Positions 1-7,103 of a stretch of 11,553 nt of DNA are shown here, in pieces. The position numbers and the translations under genes were made by a program. The notes under the pieces are model-generated. The model was not told the DNA's origin, did no database searches, and saw only the letters and a list, made by a program, of their open reading frames with translations. Numbering within the stretch: position 1 is the first letter of the stretch; each line of letters begins with the position of its first letter. Origin of the DNA: JBKBXU01 sp046313675 (lineage in GTDB: Bacteria; Bacteroidota; Bacteroidia; Cytophagales; Cytophagaceae); NCBI GenBank assembly GCA_046313675.1, contig JBKBXU010000137.1, forward strand, positions 1 through 11,553. Reading direction: 5' to 3'.

Positions 1-929
1 GTTGGAGGTTCACCCCAGGGCATCTCCCCTGCCACAATTTTTGGTATATTTACAAAAAGATCTTTACCACTCTTCTTTACTACCGCATCTAAAGGAATAT
101 AGGTATCTGTTTTAAAAATCAGCCCTCGCGGGACCAAGATATAGCCATCCGTTTCATCGTTAGCTTGTACAACTTCTTTCACATTGCCAATCTCCATATG
201 ATCTGAACCATATACAGTATCGCCTTCCTTAATGTCAAGCAGGTTAGCTGAACCGCCTATAGCTTCAATGAATTCATCCACTGTTATAACCGCATTTGAT
301 ATCAATGGAAAGTTGACATGAACGGCTGTTTCATATTCGGGAATACTGGCAGCTCCTATAGCATCTTTCAGCATGGTTACATCGTATCCATCTTCCATGG
401 CATGTCTTGCTGTTGATTCACAACATAGGTTTGCAGTCATTCCTGCTATAACCAAATGTGTTATTCCCATACTATTCAAATGCTCCGGAAGATCTGTTCT
501 AAATACATCACAACTCTTGTGTGGCAACAAAATAGTATCCCCGTCTTCAGGTTGAATTTCGGGATGGAAATCTGCACCCCAGCTACCTGCCAGGAACATT
601 TTCTTTTCAAACATAAGTCTGTTGATCCCACTTCTCTTTTGTAAGTTATGTTCGGCATAGTCTTCTTCTGTATAAGCCATTGGGCCATACAAAATTTTAA
701 TTCCGCGAGACCGTGCCTCTTCTATAACCTTCTTTAGATTTGGAACTACATTATTAATTGTCTTGACTGTATTTTTTGTCAAATCCCATGCGGCACCTCC
801 TTCCGAAAGAAAATCGTTTACAGGATCAATAATAAGAAGGGCCGTCATATCTATAGGATAAGAAAGACCTTTTTCTCCTTTAGGCAAATAAGTTGCCCCG
901 TTTTGTTTGTCTATATTTGATTGATTCAT
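1..929 (-). CDS. Isochorismatase-like cysteine hydrolase with C-terminal PRC-barrel/DUF2171-like domain (partial)
   Basis: Reading minus from the ATG at 927-929 gives about 309 residues open to the left window edge, so the C-terminus is missing. The N-terminal ~225 residues are an isochorismatase-like (cysteine hydrolase) fold. The triad is visible: Asp35 in LLIIDPVNDF, Lys138 in LLPHKSCDVF, and nucleophile Cys169 in GMTANLCCESTARHA. This superfamily hydrolyses amides, nicotinamide-type substrates or vinyl ethers; the substrate here cannot be told from sequence. After about residue 230 a further segment (GDTVYGSDHMEIGNVKEVV, then LVPRGLIFKTDTYIPLDAVV) resembles the small beta-rich PRC-barrel/DUF2171 domain, so this is an apparent two-domain fusion. 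The fold call is firm; the C-terminal domain call is moderate. No signal peptide is seen, so it is probably cytoplasmic. It is divergent from the GH15 remnant at 1069. Confidence 0.88.
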   Translation of the reverse strand, partial: MNQSNIDKQNGATYLPKGEKGLSYPIDMTALLIIDPVNDFLSEGGAAWDLTKNTVKTINNVVPNLKKVIEEARSRGIKILYGPMAYTEEDYAEHNLQKRSGINRLMFEKKMFLAGSWGADFHPEIQPEDGDTILLPHKSCDVFRTDLPEHLNSMGITHLVIAGMTANLCCESTARHAMEDGYDVTMLKDAIGAASIPEYETAVHVNFPLISNAVITVDEFIEAIGGSANLLDIKEGDTVYGSDHMEIGNVKEVVQANDETDGYILVPRGLIFKTDTYIPLDAVVKKSGKDLFVNIPKIVAGEMPWGEPP

Positions 930-1068
930 AATCTACTTTTTAAAAAGAACATGAATATCAAACTCTTGTTTTTTTGGGTAAATAATATTGGATATATGCT
1001 ATTCAAACACTGAAAAACTTTCCAATCCTGCTATAGTTAACTTTTAGAATTCTAAACATAGGAGACTG

Positions 1069-1182
1069 GTGCACCGAAATAATGAAACCTTTGACAGTAA
1101 AAAAGATTATCCTGACATTCGTAATTTAGGCATCATCGGTGACAGAAGGGCATGTGCTTTGGTCACTACAGATGGTGATATT
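1069..1182 (+). pseudogene. Truncated N-terminus of a GH15 glucoamylase/trehalase-like protein
   Basis: A GTG at 1069, preceded 5 bases upstream by an AGGAGA-like ribosome binding site, opens a frame whose residues 14-37 (YPDIRNLGIIGDRRACALV, then TTDGDI) match the N-terminal signature of bacterial glycoside hydrolase family 15 proteins, usually of the form YxPIxxxGxIGDxRxxALVxxDGxI followed by W and an RFDSPS motif. The similarity stops abruptly after DGDI, at 1182. The next base starts the reverse-oriented stop codon of the neighbouring SnoaL-like gene, and the frame then runs antisense to that gene until a stop at 1281. Only about 38 of the several hundred GH15 residues remain, with no catalytic residues, so it is a remnant left by a deletion or insertion. 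The intact start and ribosome binding site suggest the break is fairly recent. Confidence 0.7.
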
Positions 1183-1527
1183 TTATTTTTTCTTAACTGT
1201 ATAATGAATGGTTTGTGCAATAATTCTACCATTTCTAATAACATAGGAATCCGCACCATCTTTTACTTCGCTGGTTTTTGATGAAGCAGTCCATTCAAGG
1301 AAGCCTACTTCTCCTTCTATCAGCACATTCTTATATTCAAAGATTGCCTCCGGCAACTCTTCATTTAATATTTCAGCCAGCTCTTGCGCCCCCTTGCGCC
1401 CTTTATATAAGCCATAGGTACTCAATATAATTACCTCATCCGAATAGTTAGTTTTCAGGTCTTCTTCAACAGAACCAGATTTTGCCAGTTCAAGATGATT
1501 ATCAAGTACCTCTTTAGCCGTTCTCAT
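1183..1527 (-). CDS. SnoaL-like / NTF2-like small protein
   Basis: The gene encodes 114 residues starting at an ATG at 1525-1527. The pattern is that of the SnoaL-like (NTF2 superfamily) cone-shaped fold: an N-terminal helix (MRTAKEVLDNHLELAKSG), then EEDLKTNYSDEVIILST, a Gly-rich turn with YKGRKGAQELAEILNEELP, and closing strands (FEYKNVLIEGEVGFLEWTAS, SYVIRNGRIIAQTIHYTV). Length is normal for a single-domain member (about 110-130). These proteins act as small isomerases or hydrolases or simply bind ligands; no function can be assigned here. It is transcribed as a single gene and its stop codon is exactly at the truncation point of the GH15 remnant on the other strand, so this gene may have arrived with the rearrangement. 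The last residues VKKK come from an A/T-rich run at that junction, so the C-terminus could be slightly altered. Confidence 0.85.
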   Translation of the reverse strand: MRTAKEVLDNHLELAKSGSVEEDLKTNYSDEVIILSTYGLYKGRKGAQELAEILNEELPEAIFEYKNVLIEGEVGFLEWTASSKTSEVKDGADSYVIRNGRIIAQTIHYTVKKK

Positions 1528-1613
1528 AAAAAATTTCCTCTTAATTTATCCTGAAAATATTCATCTAAAATAAACAATAGCACCTTAAACACCTGTAATC
1601 AAATTTTAGCGCA

Positions 1614-1671
1614 TTCATCAGCACAAGTTAAATCCTACGTCCCATAACTAGAATCAGGTATTGCTGATGAA
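1614..1671. repeat. 10-bp perfect inverted repeat in the SnoaL upstream region
   Basis: TTCATCAGCA at 1614-1623 is perfectly repeated in reverse complement as TGCTGATGAA at 1662-1671, with a 38-base spacer. It lies 87-144 bp upstream of the SnoaL-like start and before the end of the 73-residue reading frame. It could be a regulator binding site pair or a chance palindrome. The rest of the 1528-1691 stretch shows no gene. A 12-bp direct repeat TTTAAGGTAAAA also occurs at 1679-1690 and 1773-1784. Confidence 0.3.
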
Positions 1672-1691
1672 GCTAACCTTTAAGGTAAAAT

Positions 1692-1913
1692 TTACTGGTT
1701 TTTAATAAAGCGGAAATACAAGGTTATGTTTGTTCTTAAAGAGAATCTTATTGCAAGAACCATTATCCAAACTTTAAGGTAAAAAAATCTGGGAAATTTG
1801 ATCTGGGAAGTCTTCACATCAAACTTTTCTATAAAATGCAATATTGGCATATGCTGATGTAACCCGCCGACATGAGACTTTTTCTCACTGATAATTGCCG
1901 GCACTTTAATCAT
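1692..1913 (-). CDS. Hypothetical 73-residue protein, doubtful
   Basis: The ATG at 1911-1913 overlaps the TGA stop of the upstream methyltransferase gene in an ATGA arrangement, a common sign of translational coupling. The predicted product is basic, has several His and Lys residues near the N-terminus (SEKKSHVGGLHQH) and a hydrophobic/aromatic stretch at about residues 43-57 (FFYLKVWIMVLAIRF). I do not recognise a family. It may be a small real gene, a degraded remnant of a longer gene, or a chance frame in AT-rich DNA. The coupling is the only positive argument. Confidence 0.3.
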   Translation of the reverse strand: MIKVPAIISEKKSHVGGLHQHMPILHFIEKFDVKTSQIKFPRFFYLKVWIMVLAIRFSLRTNITLYFRFIKNQ

Positions 1914-2503
1914 TTCTTTTCCAGAAAATAAACCACCTGCCTGAAAAAGAAAAAGACCCGAAAGTACCGGGCATCCTTTAATGTCAGATTATTCAGCTCA
2001 AATAATCGCTTCCATTCTTCATCATTTTTGTTGGTGTGAGGGTGTCCGAAAAACTCCAGATTTATGAGACTATCTGCAAAGAAGGTAAGGTATTTCTGAA
2101 ACAGAGAATTATATATATCTTCAACAAGTAAAATTTTTTGCGAAACTCTTTGCGCTTCCTTTAATACATGTTCCGGATTTTCTGTATGGTGCAAGACAGT
2201 ACATAGTAAAGAAATGTCAAACGCATTATCTTTAAAAGGAAGTCTATGCCCGTCATAGATTATAGGAACAACATGATCTGCTACACTTATATTTTTAATA
2301 TCAACGGGAGTAACCGGGTTCTTACGGCCTAAATTTTCACTGATATTACATAAGCCTGCGCCAATGTCTATGATATGTTCTTTTTCCTGTATATATCCTT
2401 CCAGCCAATTTTCAACAACTTTAGCCCTATGTTTGCCAATCATATAAACGACCTTTCGGACAAACGAAATTTTCAATATTAAATTAACAAGCATAGGCGG
2501 CAT
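1910..2503 (-). CDS. Class I SAM-dependent methyltransferase (methyltransferase type 11-like)
   Basis: This is a 197-residue class I (Rossmann) methyltransferase. Motif I is IIDIGAGLCNIS (residues 44-55), the acidic residue ending strand 2 is Asp68, then YDGHRLPFKDNAFD (83-96) and the motif IV/V region ISLLCTVLHHTENPEHVL (97-114). This is the Methyltransf_11 layout. The N-terminal ~30 residues are helical and the C-terminus is rich in aromatics (FRVFFFFRQVVYFLEKK), which suggests membrane association. It begins 9 bases after the stop of the oxidoreductase gene, so the two are co-transcribed. It lacks the cysteine pattern and length of the arsenite methyltransferase ArsM, so it should not be called ArsM. 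In an arsenosugar context it may methylate a pathway intermediate, but the substrate is not visible. An alternative start is the ATG at residue 4. Confidence 0.85.
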   Translation of the reverse strand: MPPMLVNLILKISFVRKVVYMIGKHRAKVVENWLEGYIQEKEHIIDIGAGLCNISENLGRKNPVTPVDIKNISVADHVVPIIYDGHRLPFKDNAFDISLLCTVLHHTENPEHVLKEAQRVSQKILLVEDIYNSLFQKYLTFFADSLINLEFFGHPHTNKNDEEWKRLFELNNLTLKDARYFRVFFFFRQVVYFLEKK

Positions 2504-2512
2504 TGCCTCGTT

Positions 2513-3943
2513 TTAATAAAACAGTCTGATAATTCTTTTTATCAGAGGATTGAGTTCTGACCTGTATTTTTCAAGTATAGCCAGTTTATTTACCCTTGAA
2601 GCCACGGGGTATGGATGTATTTTATTAAATAAAGCCTTCGTACCTAGGCCTGAGGAATTGGCTAAAATAAGCTCCTGTATGAGCTCGCCCGCATTTGGTG
2701 CCACCATACTTCCACCAAAAATTTTACGGTTGCCTCCCGGAAAAAAACTTTTTGATGTATATAAAATCAATTTGCCGGACCGGTAGCCTTCAATGGTAGC
2801 CCGGTCGTCTTCCGTAAAATTATAAGTAATTTTTTCGAAGGATGTTTTTTTCTTTTTAAGCTGATCTTCACTTAAACCAAAAGTTGCAACTTCAGGATCA
2901 GTAAAAGTGACCCAGGAAAAATTATCGTAGCTCAGTTTCTTTTTGAAGGGAGACAGGAAATTATTCATCAGGATCATGGTATGCAGTTCAGCCGCATGTG
3001 AAAATTTTAATCCCCCGGCTGCGTCGCCTGATACATAAACTGATTTATTACTTGTCTGCAGATAGCCATTTACCTCTATGCCTGCTACATTCGTTTTTAT
3101 ACCTGCTTTTTCAAGGCTAAGCTGTCCATTATCAACTTTCCTGCCTGTGGCCATAAGCAAAGCATCAAATGGTATTTCCAATACCTCCCCATCCTTCCTG
3201 AATCTAACTGAAGAAGAAGTAGGGAATTCTATGATTTCCGAATTGAGATAAAAATTAATGCCTTCAGCTTTACATTGTTTTAACAGAACCTGCGATATCT
3301 CCGGGTTTTCTTTCTCAAGAATATTTTCCCCGTTGCCAATAATCGTTACATCAGATCCCAATCTTTTAAAAGCCTATCCTAATTCAATCCCAATAGGGCC
3401 GGCTCCAACCACCAATAACTTTGCAGGTAAAAAATCAATATCAAAAATTGTCTCATTGGTATAAACCTTCACCTTTTCTATACCCTTAAAGCTGATTACA
3501 TTGGGTACTGAACCTGTGGCTATCACTATTTTCTTTCCATAATACTCCTTGTCGCTTACTTTTAAGGTGTTTGCGCCGGTAAATTCTGCAATTCCTAAAG
3601 CTACATCCATTCCACTATCAGACAAAAAACCAGCATTTTCATGTTGCCGTATAGTATCCTGAACACCTTTGATATAAGCTTTTACTGCTGCAAAATCAGT
3701 TTTACCCGAAACAAATTTTCCAAACTCCCCTGCCTTACTTGCCTTGTGGATGATTCTGGATACATGAATAAGTGCTTTACTAGGCACACAGCCAAAGTTA
3801 AGGCAGTCCCCTCCTATTCCCTTATCTTCTCTGTCGATAATTAACACTTTAAAGCCCAGCTCATTCATACCCAATCCTATTCCCAAACCGGCAGCCCCTG
3901 CACCTATTACAATTAAATCATACTTCTTAATGGCTTCTGACAT
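2513..3943 (-). pseudogene. Mercuric-reductase-like FAD/NAD(P) disulfide oxidoreductase interrupted by one in-frame amber codon
   Basis: The minus reading frame from the ATG at 3941-3943 to the TAA at 2513-2515 is one continuous 476-residue pyridine nucleotide-disulfide oxidoreductase, except for a TAG at 3374-3376 (codon 190). The first part has the FAD motif GAGAAG (14-19), the redox pair Cys47/Cys52 in GGDCLNFGCVPSKALI, IATGSVPN, and the NAD(P) motif GAGPIG (180-185). After the stop the same frame continues AFKRLGSDVTIIG, then LMATGRKVDN, YVSGDAAGG, FTDPEVATFGLSE and the C-terminal dimerisation domain ending HPYPVASRVNK. Family members have Gln at the interrupted position (ELxQAF), so one CAG-to-TAG change explains the break. 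Length matches the family (about 470). Related enzymes occur beside arsenosugar genes, where they are annotated as mercuric reductase-like; the substrate is unknown. It is the first gene of an operon with the methyltransferase. A sequencing error or readthrough remains possible because everything else is intact. Confidence 0.85.
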
Positions 3944-4022
3944 GGTATTTTAATATATCTAAATTTATATAAAGCGGTTTTCCGTTGAAGTGTTAAGTAA
4001 AATCTGAAATTTTTACTTTTGG

Positions 4023-4376
4023 TCGGGATAACACTTCTGCTTGAAGGGAGGAGGTTATTTTGGCGGCAGCCGGTGGAAGGTTTATAAATGTGGGAAGGTT
4101 TTCCTGCGGCAGCCGGTGGAATGTTAAATTAACATCTGACGCAAAAATACACCCTGTCATCCTGAGGAACGAAGGATCTGCCGGGTAATGATCAGAAGGT
4201 ATTATGTAAAAAAGTTTAAAAGGGTCTCTGCTTTAAATTTACAGATCCCTCCTGTCGTCGGGATGACACTTCTGTTTGAAGGGAGGAGGTTATTTTGGCG
4301 GCAGCCGGTGGAACGTTTATAAATGAGGGAAGATTTTCCTGCGGCAGCCGGTGGAATGTTAAATTAATCTGACGCA
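4023..4376. repeat. Two ~120-bp direct repeats with internal 16-bp GC-rich motif (four copies)
   Basis: Positions 4023-4143 and 4258-4376 are near-identical copies offset by 235 bp, differing by a few substitutions and one 2-base indel near the 3' end. Each copy contains two instances of GCGGCAGCCGGTGGAA, spaced 43 bp apart: 4063-4078 and 4106-4121, then 4298-4313 and 4341-4356. The motif is much richer in G+C than the surroundings. The repeats fill most of the divergent gap between the oxidoreductase and the flavodoxin-like gene (3944-4482). No reading frame in them resembles a protein. They are probably a family of dispersed intergenic repeats that has been tandemly duplicated here. Confidence 0.8.
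4155..4268. repeat. Imperfect inverted repeat (~26-bp arms), Bacteroidota-type intergenic element
   Basis: The left arm 4155-4180 begins TGTCATCCTGAGGAACGA and ends AGGATCTG. The right arm 4242-4268 begins CAGATCCCTCCTG and ends GGGATGACA, so the outer 8 bases (one G:T-type difference within TGTCATCC/GGGATGACA) and inner 8 bases pair, with a mismatched centre. Arms of the form TGTCATCCTGAGxxxxGAAGGATCT are, from memory, highly repeated between genes in many Bacteroidota chromosomes. The right arm overlaps the start of the second direct-repeat copy, and the first direct-repeat copy starts with the same half-arm (TCGGGATAACAC). This suggests the duplication used this element as an endpoint. Confidence 0.65.
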
Positions 4377-4482
4377 GCCTTTTGAAAGACATATATTGAG
4401 AAGTCAGGGGCAAATCAAACGATTAATAAATTTTTATCTCTTCTCTTTTTGAATAAACAAAATCACCTCTACATATCTTAAG

Positions 4483-5268
4483 ATGGTTGATCAGGAACAT
4501 AACCAGAACAAAATTATAAGTATGTATGCACTAAATAAACTTCAGCAGCACTGGAACGAAACCAGCCCATGGAAATTCAGCGATATGAAAGCACTTTTTC
4601 TTAACTGCACACTGAAAAAAACACCGGAAGTTTCCAATACCAGAGGACTTATAGATATGTCCAAAGCAATAATGGATGCAAATGGCATTATTACAGAAGT
4701 AATCCGTCCGGTTGACCATGACATTGCTTTTGGCGTTTACCCTGATATGAAGGAGCATGGATGGAAAACGGATGAATGGCCTGATATACAAAAAAAAGTA
4801 ATGGATGCTGATATACTGGTAATAGGTTCCCCAATTTGGCTGGGTGAGAAATCGTCGGTAGCATCTCTTGTGATCGAACGGCTATATGGATTTTCAGGAC
4901 AACTAAACAAAGAAGGTCAGTACGCATATTATGGAAGGGTTGGTGGATGTATTATTACAGGAAATGAAGATGGAATCAAGCATTGTTCCATGAACCTGCT
5001 TTATTCTCTGCAGCATCTCGGATATACCATACCTCCACAAGCTGATGCCGGTTGGGTTGGCGAAGCAGGCCCGGGCCCATCCTATCTGGAAGAAGGTTCT
5101 GGTGGCCCTGAGAATGATTTCACCAACAGAAATACTACCTTTATGACATGGAATCTGATGCACCTGGCACGGATGCTCAAAGACAAAAATGGCATTCCGG
5201 CGCATGGCAACCAGCGCAGCATTTGGGACAAAATGGATTTAGATAACCCAAATCCGGAATACCGATAG
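4483..5268 (+). CDS. Flavodoxin-like NADPH-dependent FMN reductase family protein
   Basis: This is a 261-residue flavodoxin-fold protein. The phosphate-binding loop is NCTLKKTPEVSNT (residues 41-53) after strand MKALFL, followed by IRPVDHDIAFGV, the second FMN-contact region ADILVIGSPIWLGEKSS (109-125) and GGCIITGNEDGIKHC (154-168). Large Gly-rich C-terminal loops follow (AGWVGEAGPGPSYLEEGSGG). Such proteins bind FMN and reduce flavin, quinones or other small molecules with NADPH; the natural substrate is unknown. The core domain starts at Met35; the upstream 34 residues (from the ATG at 4483 or Met14 at 4522) are an extension without recognisable motif, so the true start is uncertain. No Shine-Dalgarno sequence is visible before any of the starts. 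It lies downstream of the repeat-filled gap and 118 bases before the glycosyltransferase, with which it could be co-transcribed. Confidence 0.87.
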   Translation: MVDQEHNQNKIISMYALNKLQQHWNETSPWKFSDMKALFLNCTLKKTPEVSNTRGLIDMSKAIMDANGIITEVIRPVDHDIAFGVYPDMKEHGWKTDEWPDIQKKVMDADILVIGSPIWLGEKSSVASLVIERLYGFSGQLNKEGQYAYYGRVGGCIITGNEDGIKHCSMNLLYSLQHLGYTIPPQADAGWVGEAGPGPSYLEEGSGGPENDFTNRNTTFMTWNLMHLARMLKDKNGIPAHGNQRSIWDKMDLDNPNPEYR

Positions 5269-5386
5269 ATATTACAGACTCAAGACATCAGGTCAATTTG
5301 CTGTTTTTTTTTGATTTTACATGCTTATCTTAAAAATACATTGACCATACTTAAAGAAGCATCTCCTGAAGATATGAAATAAAGAA

Positions 5387-6085
5387 ATGAAGATAAGCAT
5401 TATCATACCGGCATATAATGAAGCAGAAAATATTGGAAAATTAGTTGCTTACCTCAAAAAATGTCCCGGCAATGAAAATTTTGAAATACTCGTTGCTGAC
5501 GGACAAAGCTCTGATGAAACCCCGGACGTGGCCGGAAAGGCGGGAGCTACTGCTGTACTATGCCCTGAAAAAGGACGGGCTGCCCAAATGAACTACGGCG
5601 CGAAAAAAGCGAAAGGTACTATACTGTACTTTTTACATGCCGATTCTTATCCCCCTGAAGACTTTTATACAAAAATAATAATGGCACTGAAATCGGGAAA
5701 CAAAAGCGGCTGCTTCAGGCTTCGCTTTGATTATGACCACTGGTTTCTGAAATTAAACTGCTGGTTCACACGATTTAATATTGATAGTTTTCGGTTTGGC
5801 GATCAAAGCCTTTTCGTTGAAAAAGATACTTTTACCAGGATTGGAGGTTTCAATGAGAAACTTATTGTAATGGAGGACAATGAAATTATAAGACGAATTA
5901 AAAAGCATTCCACCTTCAAGGTAATTGACGATTCCGTTAAAACATCCGCCAGAAAATATCTTGAAAACGGAATCTACAAATTACAATTTGTTTTCTTATT
6001 CCTGTATGTACTATACAAATTGGGATACGCTCAGGAAACACTTTTAAAAACATATAAAAAGCTTATCAGGCAGGATAAAATGTGA
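5387..6085 (+). CDS. TIGR04283 family arsenosugar biosynthesis glycosyltransferase
   Basis: This is a GT-A fold family 2-like glycosyltransferase of 232 residues. It starts with the family 2 opening KISIIIPAYNEAENIGKLV, then EILVADGQSSDET (residues 34-45, nucleotide-sugar binding Asp38), GRAAQMNYGAKKAKG (63-77) and the DxD-like metal site in YFLHADSYPP (81-90). The GRAxQMNxGAxxAxG plus FLHAD combination is characteristic of the TIGR04283 family, which takes its arsenosugar name from genomic co-occurrence with ArsS. Later motifs are FRFGDQSLFV (acceptor side) and GGFNEKLIVMEDNEII. The hydrophobic segment FVFLFLYVLYKLG near the C-terminus suggests membrane contact. It converges on the arsS operon, separated by a palindromic repeat. 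Exact donor and acceptor are not established. Confidence 0.92.
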   Translation: MKISIIIPAYNEAENIGKLVAYLKKCPGNENFEILVADGQSSDETPDVAGKAGATAVLCPEKGRAAQMNYGAKKAKGTILYFLHADSYPPEDFYTKIIMALKSGNKSGCFRLRFDYDHWFLKLNCWFTRFNIDSFRFGDQSLFVEKDTFTRIGGFNEKLIVMEDNEIIRRIKKHSTFKVIDDSVKTSARKYLENGIYKLQFVFLFLYVLYKLGYAQETLLKTYKKLIRQDKM

Positions 6086-6158
6086 TAGGATTACCCATTT
6101 AGATATCAAAGTTGTTAAAAAAATATTTCATACGTTAAGCTATTTATGTCCTCGCCGG

Positions 6159-6348
6159 ACAGGCCTTACTTTTTCTTCTTGATAAGAAAAAGTAAGCAAA
6201 AAGAATCAAGGCCTGTGATGAAATTTGCTAAACTTTATAATCATTTCGCTAAAAAATTTGAAACTCATCCTCCTTCGTCGGGCTCAAACAACAAATTTTT
6301 TGGCCGCTTCATGATTTTAAAGTTTTTAACGCAATTTCATCAAGGGCC
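6159..6348. repeat. Large composite palindromic intergenic element (two hairpins)
   Basis: This element lies between the convergent glycosyltransferase genes. Hairpin 1 is perfect: CTTACTTTTTCTT (6165-6177), loop CTTGAT, AAGAAAAAGTAAG (6184-6196). It is enclosed by a 9-bp inverted repeat ACAGGCCTT (6159-6167) and AAGGCCTGT (6208-6216). Hairpin 2 is long and imperfect: the arm from about 6210 (GGCCTGTGATGAAATTTGC, then AAACTTTATAATCAT, then CTAAAAAATTTG to 6260) pairs with 6292-6348 (CAAATTTTTTGG, CATGATTTTAAAGTTT, GCAATTTCATCAAGGGCC), leaving a loop of about 30 bases around CATCCTCCTTCGTCGGGC. Elements with the TTACTTTTTCTTGATAAxAAAAAGTAA core are, from memory, common between genes in Bacteroidota. 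It may act as a bidirectional terminator or mRNA-end stabiliser for the convergent transcripts. An open frame of 98 codons crosses it but is not protein-like. The remainder of 6086-6462 shows no gene. Confidence 0.75.
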
Positions 6349-6462
6349 ACCTACAATTTATGGCCGTGGTACGTTATCTCCCATATTCCGCATCGGCAAA
6401 AAGATCAAAACTAAACTCAATATTTACAAGAGACTTAAATAAGTATTCCTAAAAATGTGATT

Positions 6463-7092
6463 TCATTCATTTTCCGGAAGGGAAAATAAGGCTTTATAAT
6501 TTTTAATCTTTTTTAAATCCTGATAAGTATCTATATCTGACAACTGTGGAAGTAGCGAGAAAGAAAGCTTATTACCTTCAATTTCTTTTACCGTCTCTTC
6601 AAAGAGGTTTTTCGTACTCCATGATTTGTTTTTAAACAGGAAGGGGTAAAACTGGCTCATCCCTAACAGGTAGTAACCTCCATCTTCGGCCGGCCCAATA
6701 ACAATGTTACATTCCTGAAGCTTTTTAAAGGCTTCTACAATATGGACTGAAGAAAGAGAAAGGCAGTCGCTACCAATGATTACTACTCTATCATACCCTT
6801 CCTGAAAAACCTTCATGAAGGCATTGGCCATTTTTTCTCCCAGATCCTCCCCTTTCTGAACTTGTTTTACATATTCTCTTCCTTCCCATATACCATATTC
6901 TTCAATATAATCGGAGAAGAAAATAAACTTCTTAAAACCGGATACATCAGTTATTCCTTTCGTATAGGAAAGCAGGTATTTGTAAACTTCAAGCGCTTTC
7001 TGATCCCCTATATCTGCAGCAAGCCTTGTTTTGACTTTTCCGGATACAGCGTTTTTTACAAATACGATCAAAGCTTCTTCTCTTTTATCCAT
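6463..7092 (-). CDS. TIGR04282 family arsenosugar biosynthesis glycosyltransferase (DUF2064)
   Basis: The product is 209 residues if the ATG at 7090-7092 is used. This start (MDKREEALIVFVKNAV) fits the family, whereas an upstream extension to 7149 would overlap arsS and adds residues without similarity. The fold is a nucleotidyltransferase/GT-A type (DUF2064, CofC-like): KNAVSGKVKTRLAADIG (residues 13-29), KGEDLGEKMANAF (80-92), VVIIGSDCLSL (103-113), GPAEDGGYYLLG (133-144) with the acidic metal site, and QLSDIDTYQDL near the C-terminus. The gene begins 11 bases after the arsS stop, so it is the third gene of the operon peroxidase-arsS-glycosyltransferase. The arsenosugar role is inferred in the family from co-occurrence; the substrate is not proven. 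No defects are visible. Confidence 0.92.
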   Translation of the reverse strand: MDKREEALIVFVKNAVSGKVKTRLAADIGDQKALEVYKYLLSYTKGITDVSGFKKFIFFSDYIEEYGIWEGREYVKQVQKGEDLGEKMANAFMKVFQEGYDRVVIIGSDCLSLSSVHIVEAFKKLQECNIVIGPAEDGGYYLLGMSQFYPFLFKNKSWSTKNLFEETVKEIEGNKLSFSLLPQLSDIDTYQDLKKIKNYKALFSLPENE

Positions 7093-7103
7093 TTTGAAGA
7101 CCT

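Noticed and set aside
373..644. Two plus-strand open frames of about 60 codons
   Set aside because: They are antisense to the hydrolase gene, whose catalytic motifs are unambiguous.
1910..2503. Possible arsenite methyltransferase ArsM
   Set aside because: It is too short and lacks the conserved cysteines; it is an ordinary type 11-like SAM methyltransferase.
4216..4413. 65-codon minus-strand open frame
   Set aside because: It falls within the second direct-repeat copy and has no protein similarity that I can see.
4531..5205. Several minus-strand open frames
   Set aside because: They are shadows of the flavodoxin-like gene on the plus strand.
6146..6442. 98-codon plus-strand open frame
   Set aside because: It lies across the composite palindrome, has low-complexity AT-rich codons and no recognisable domain; the DNA-level symmetry explains the sequence better.
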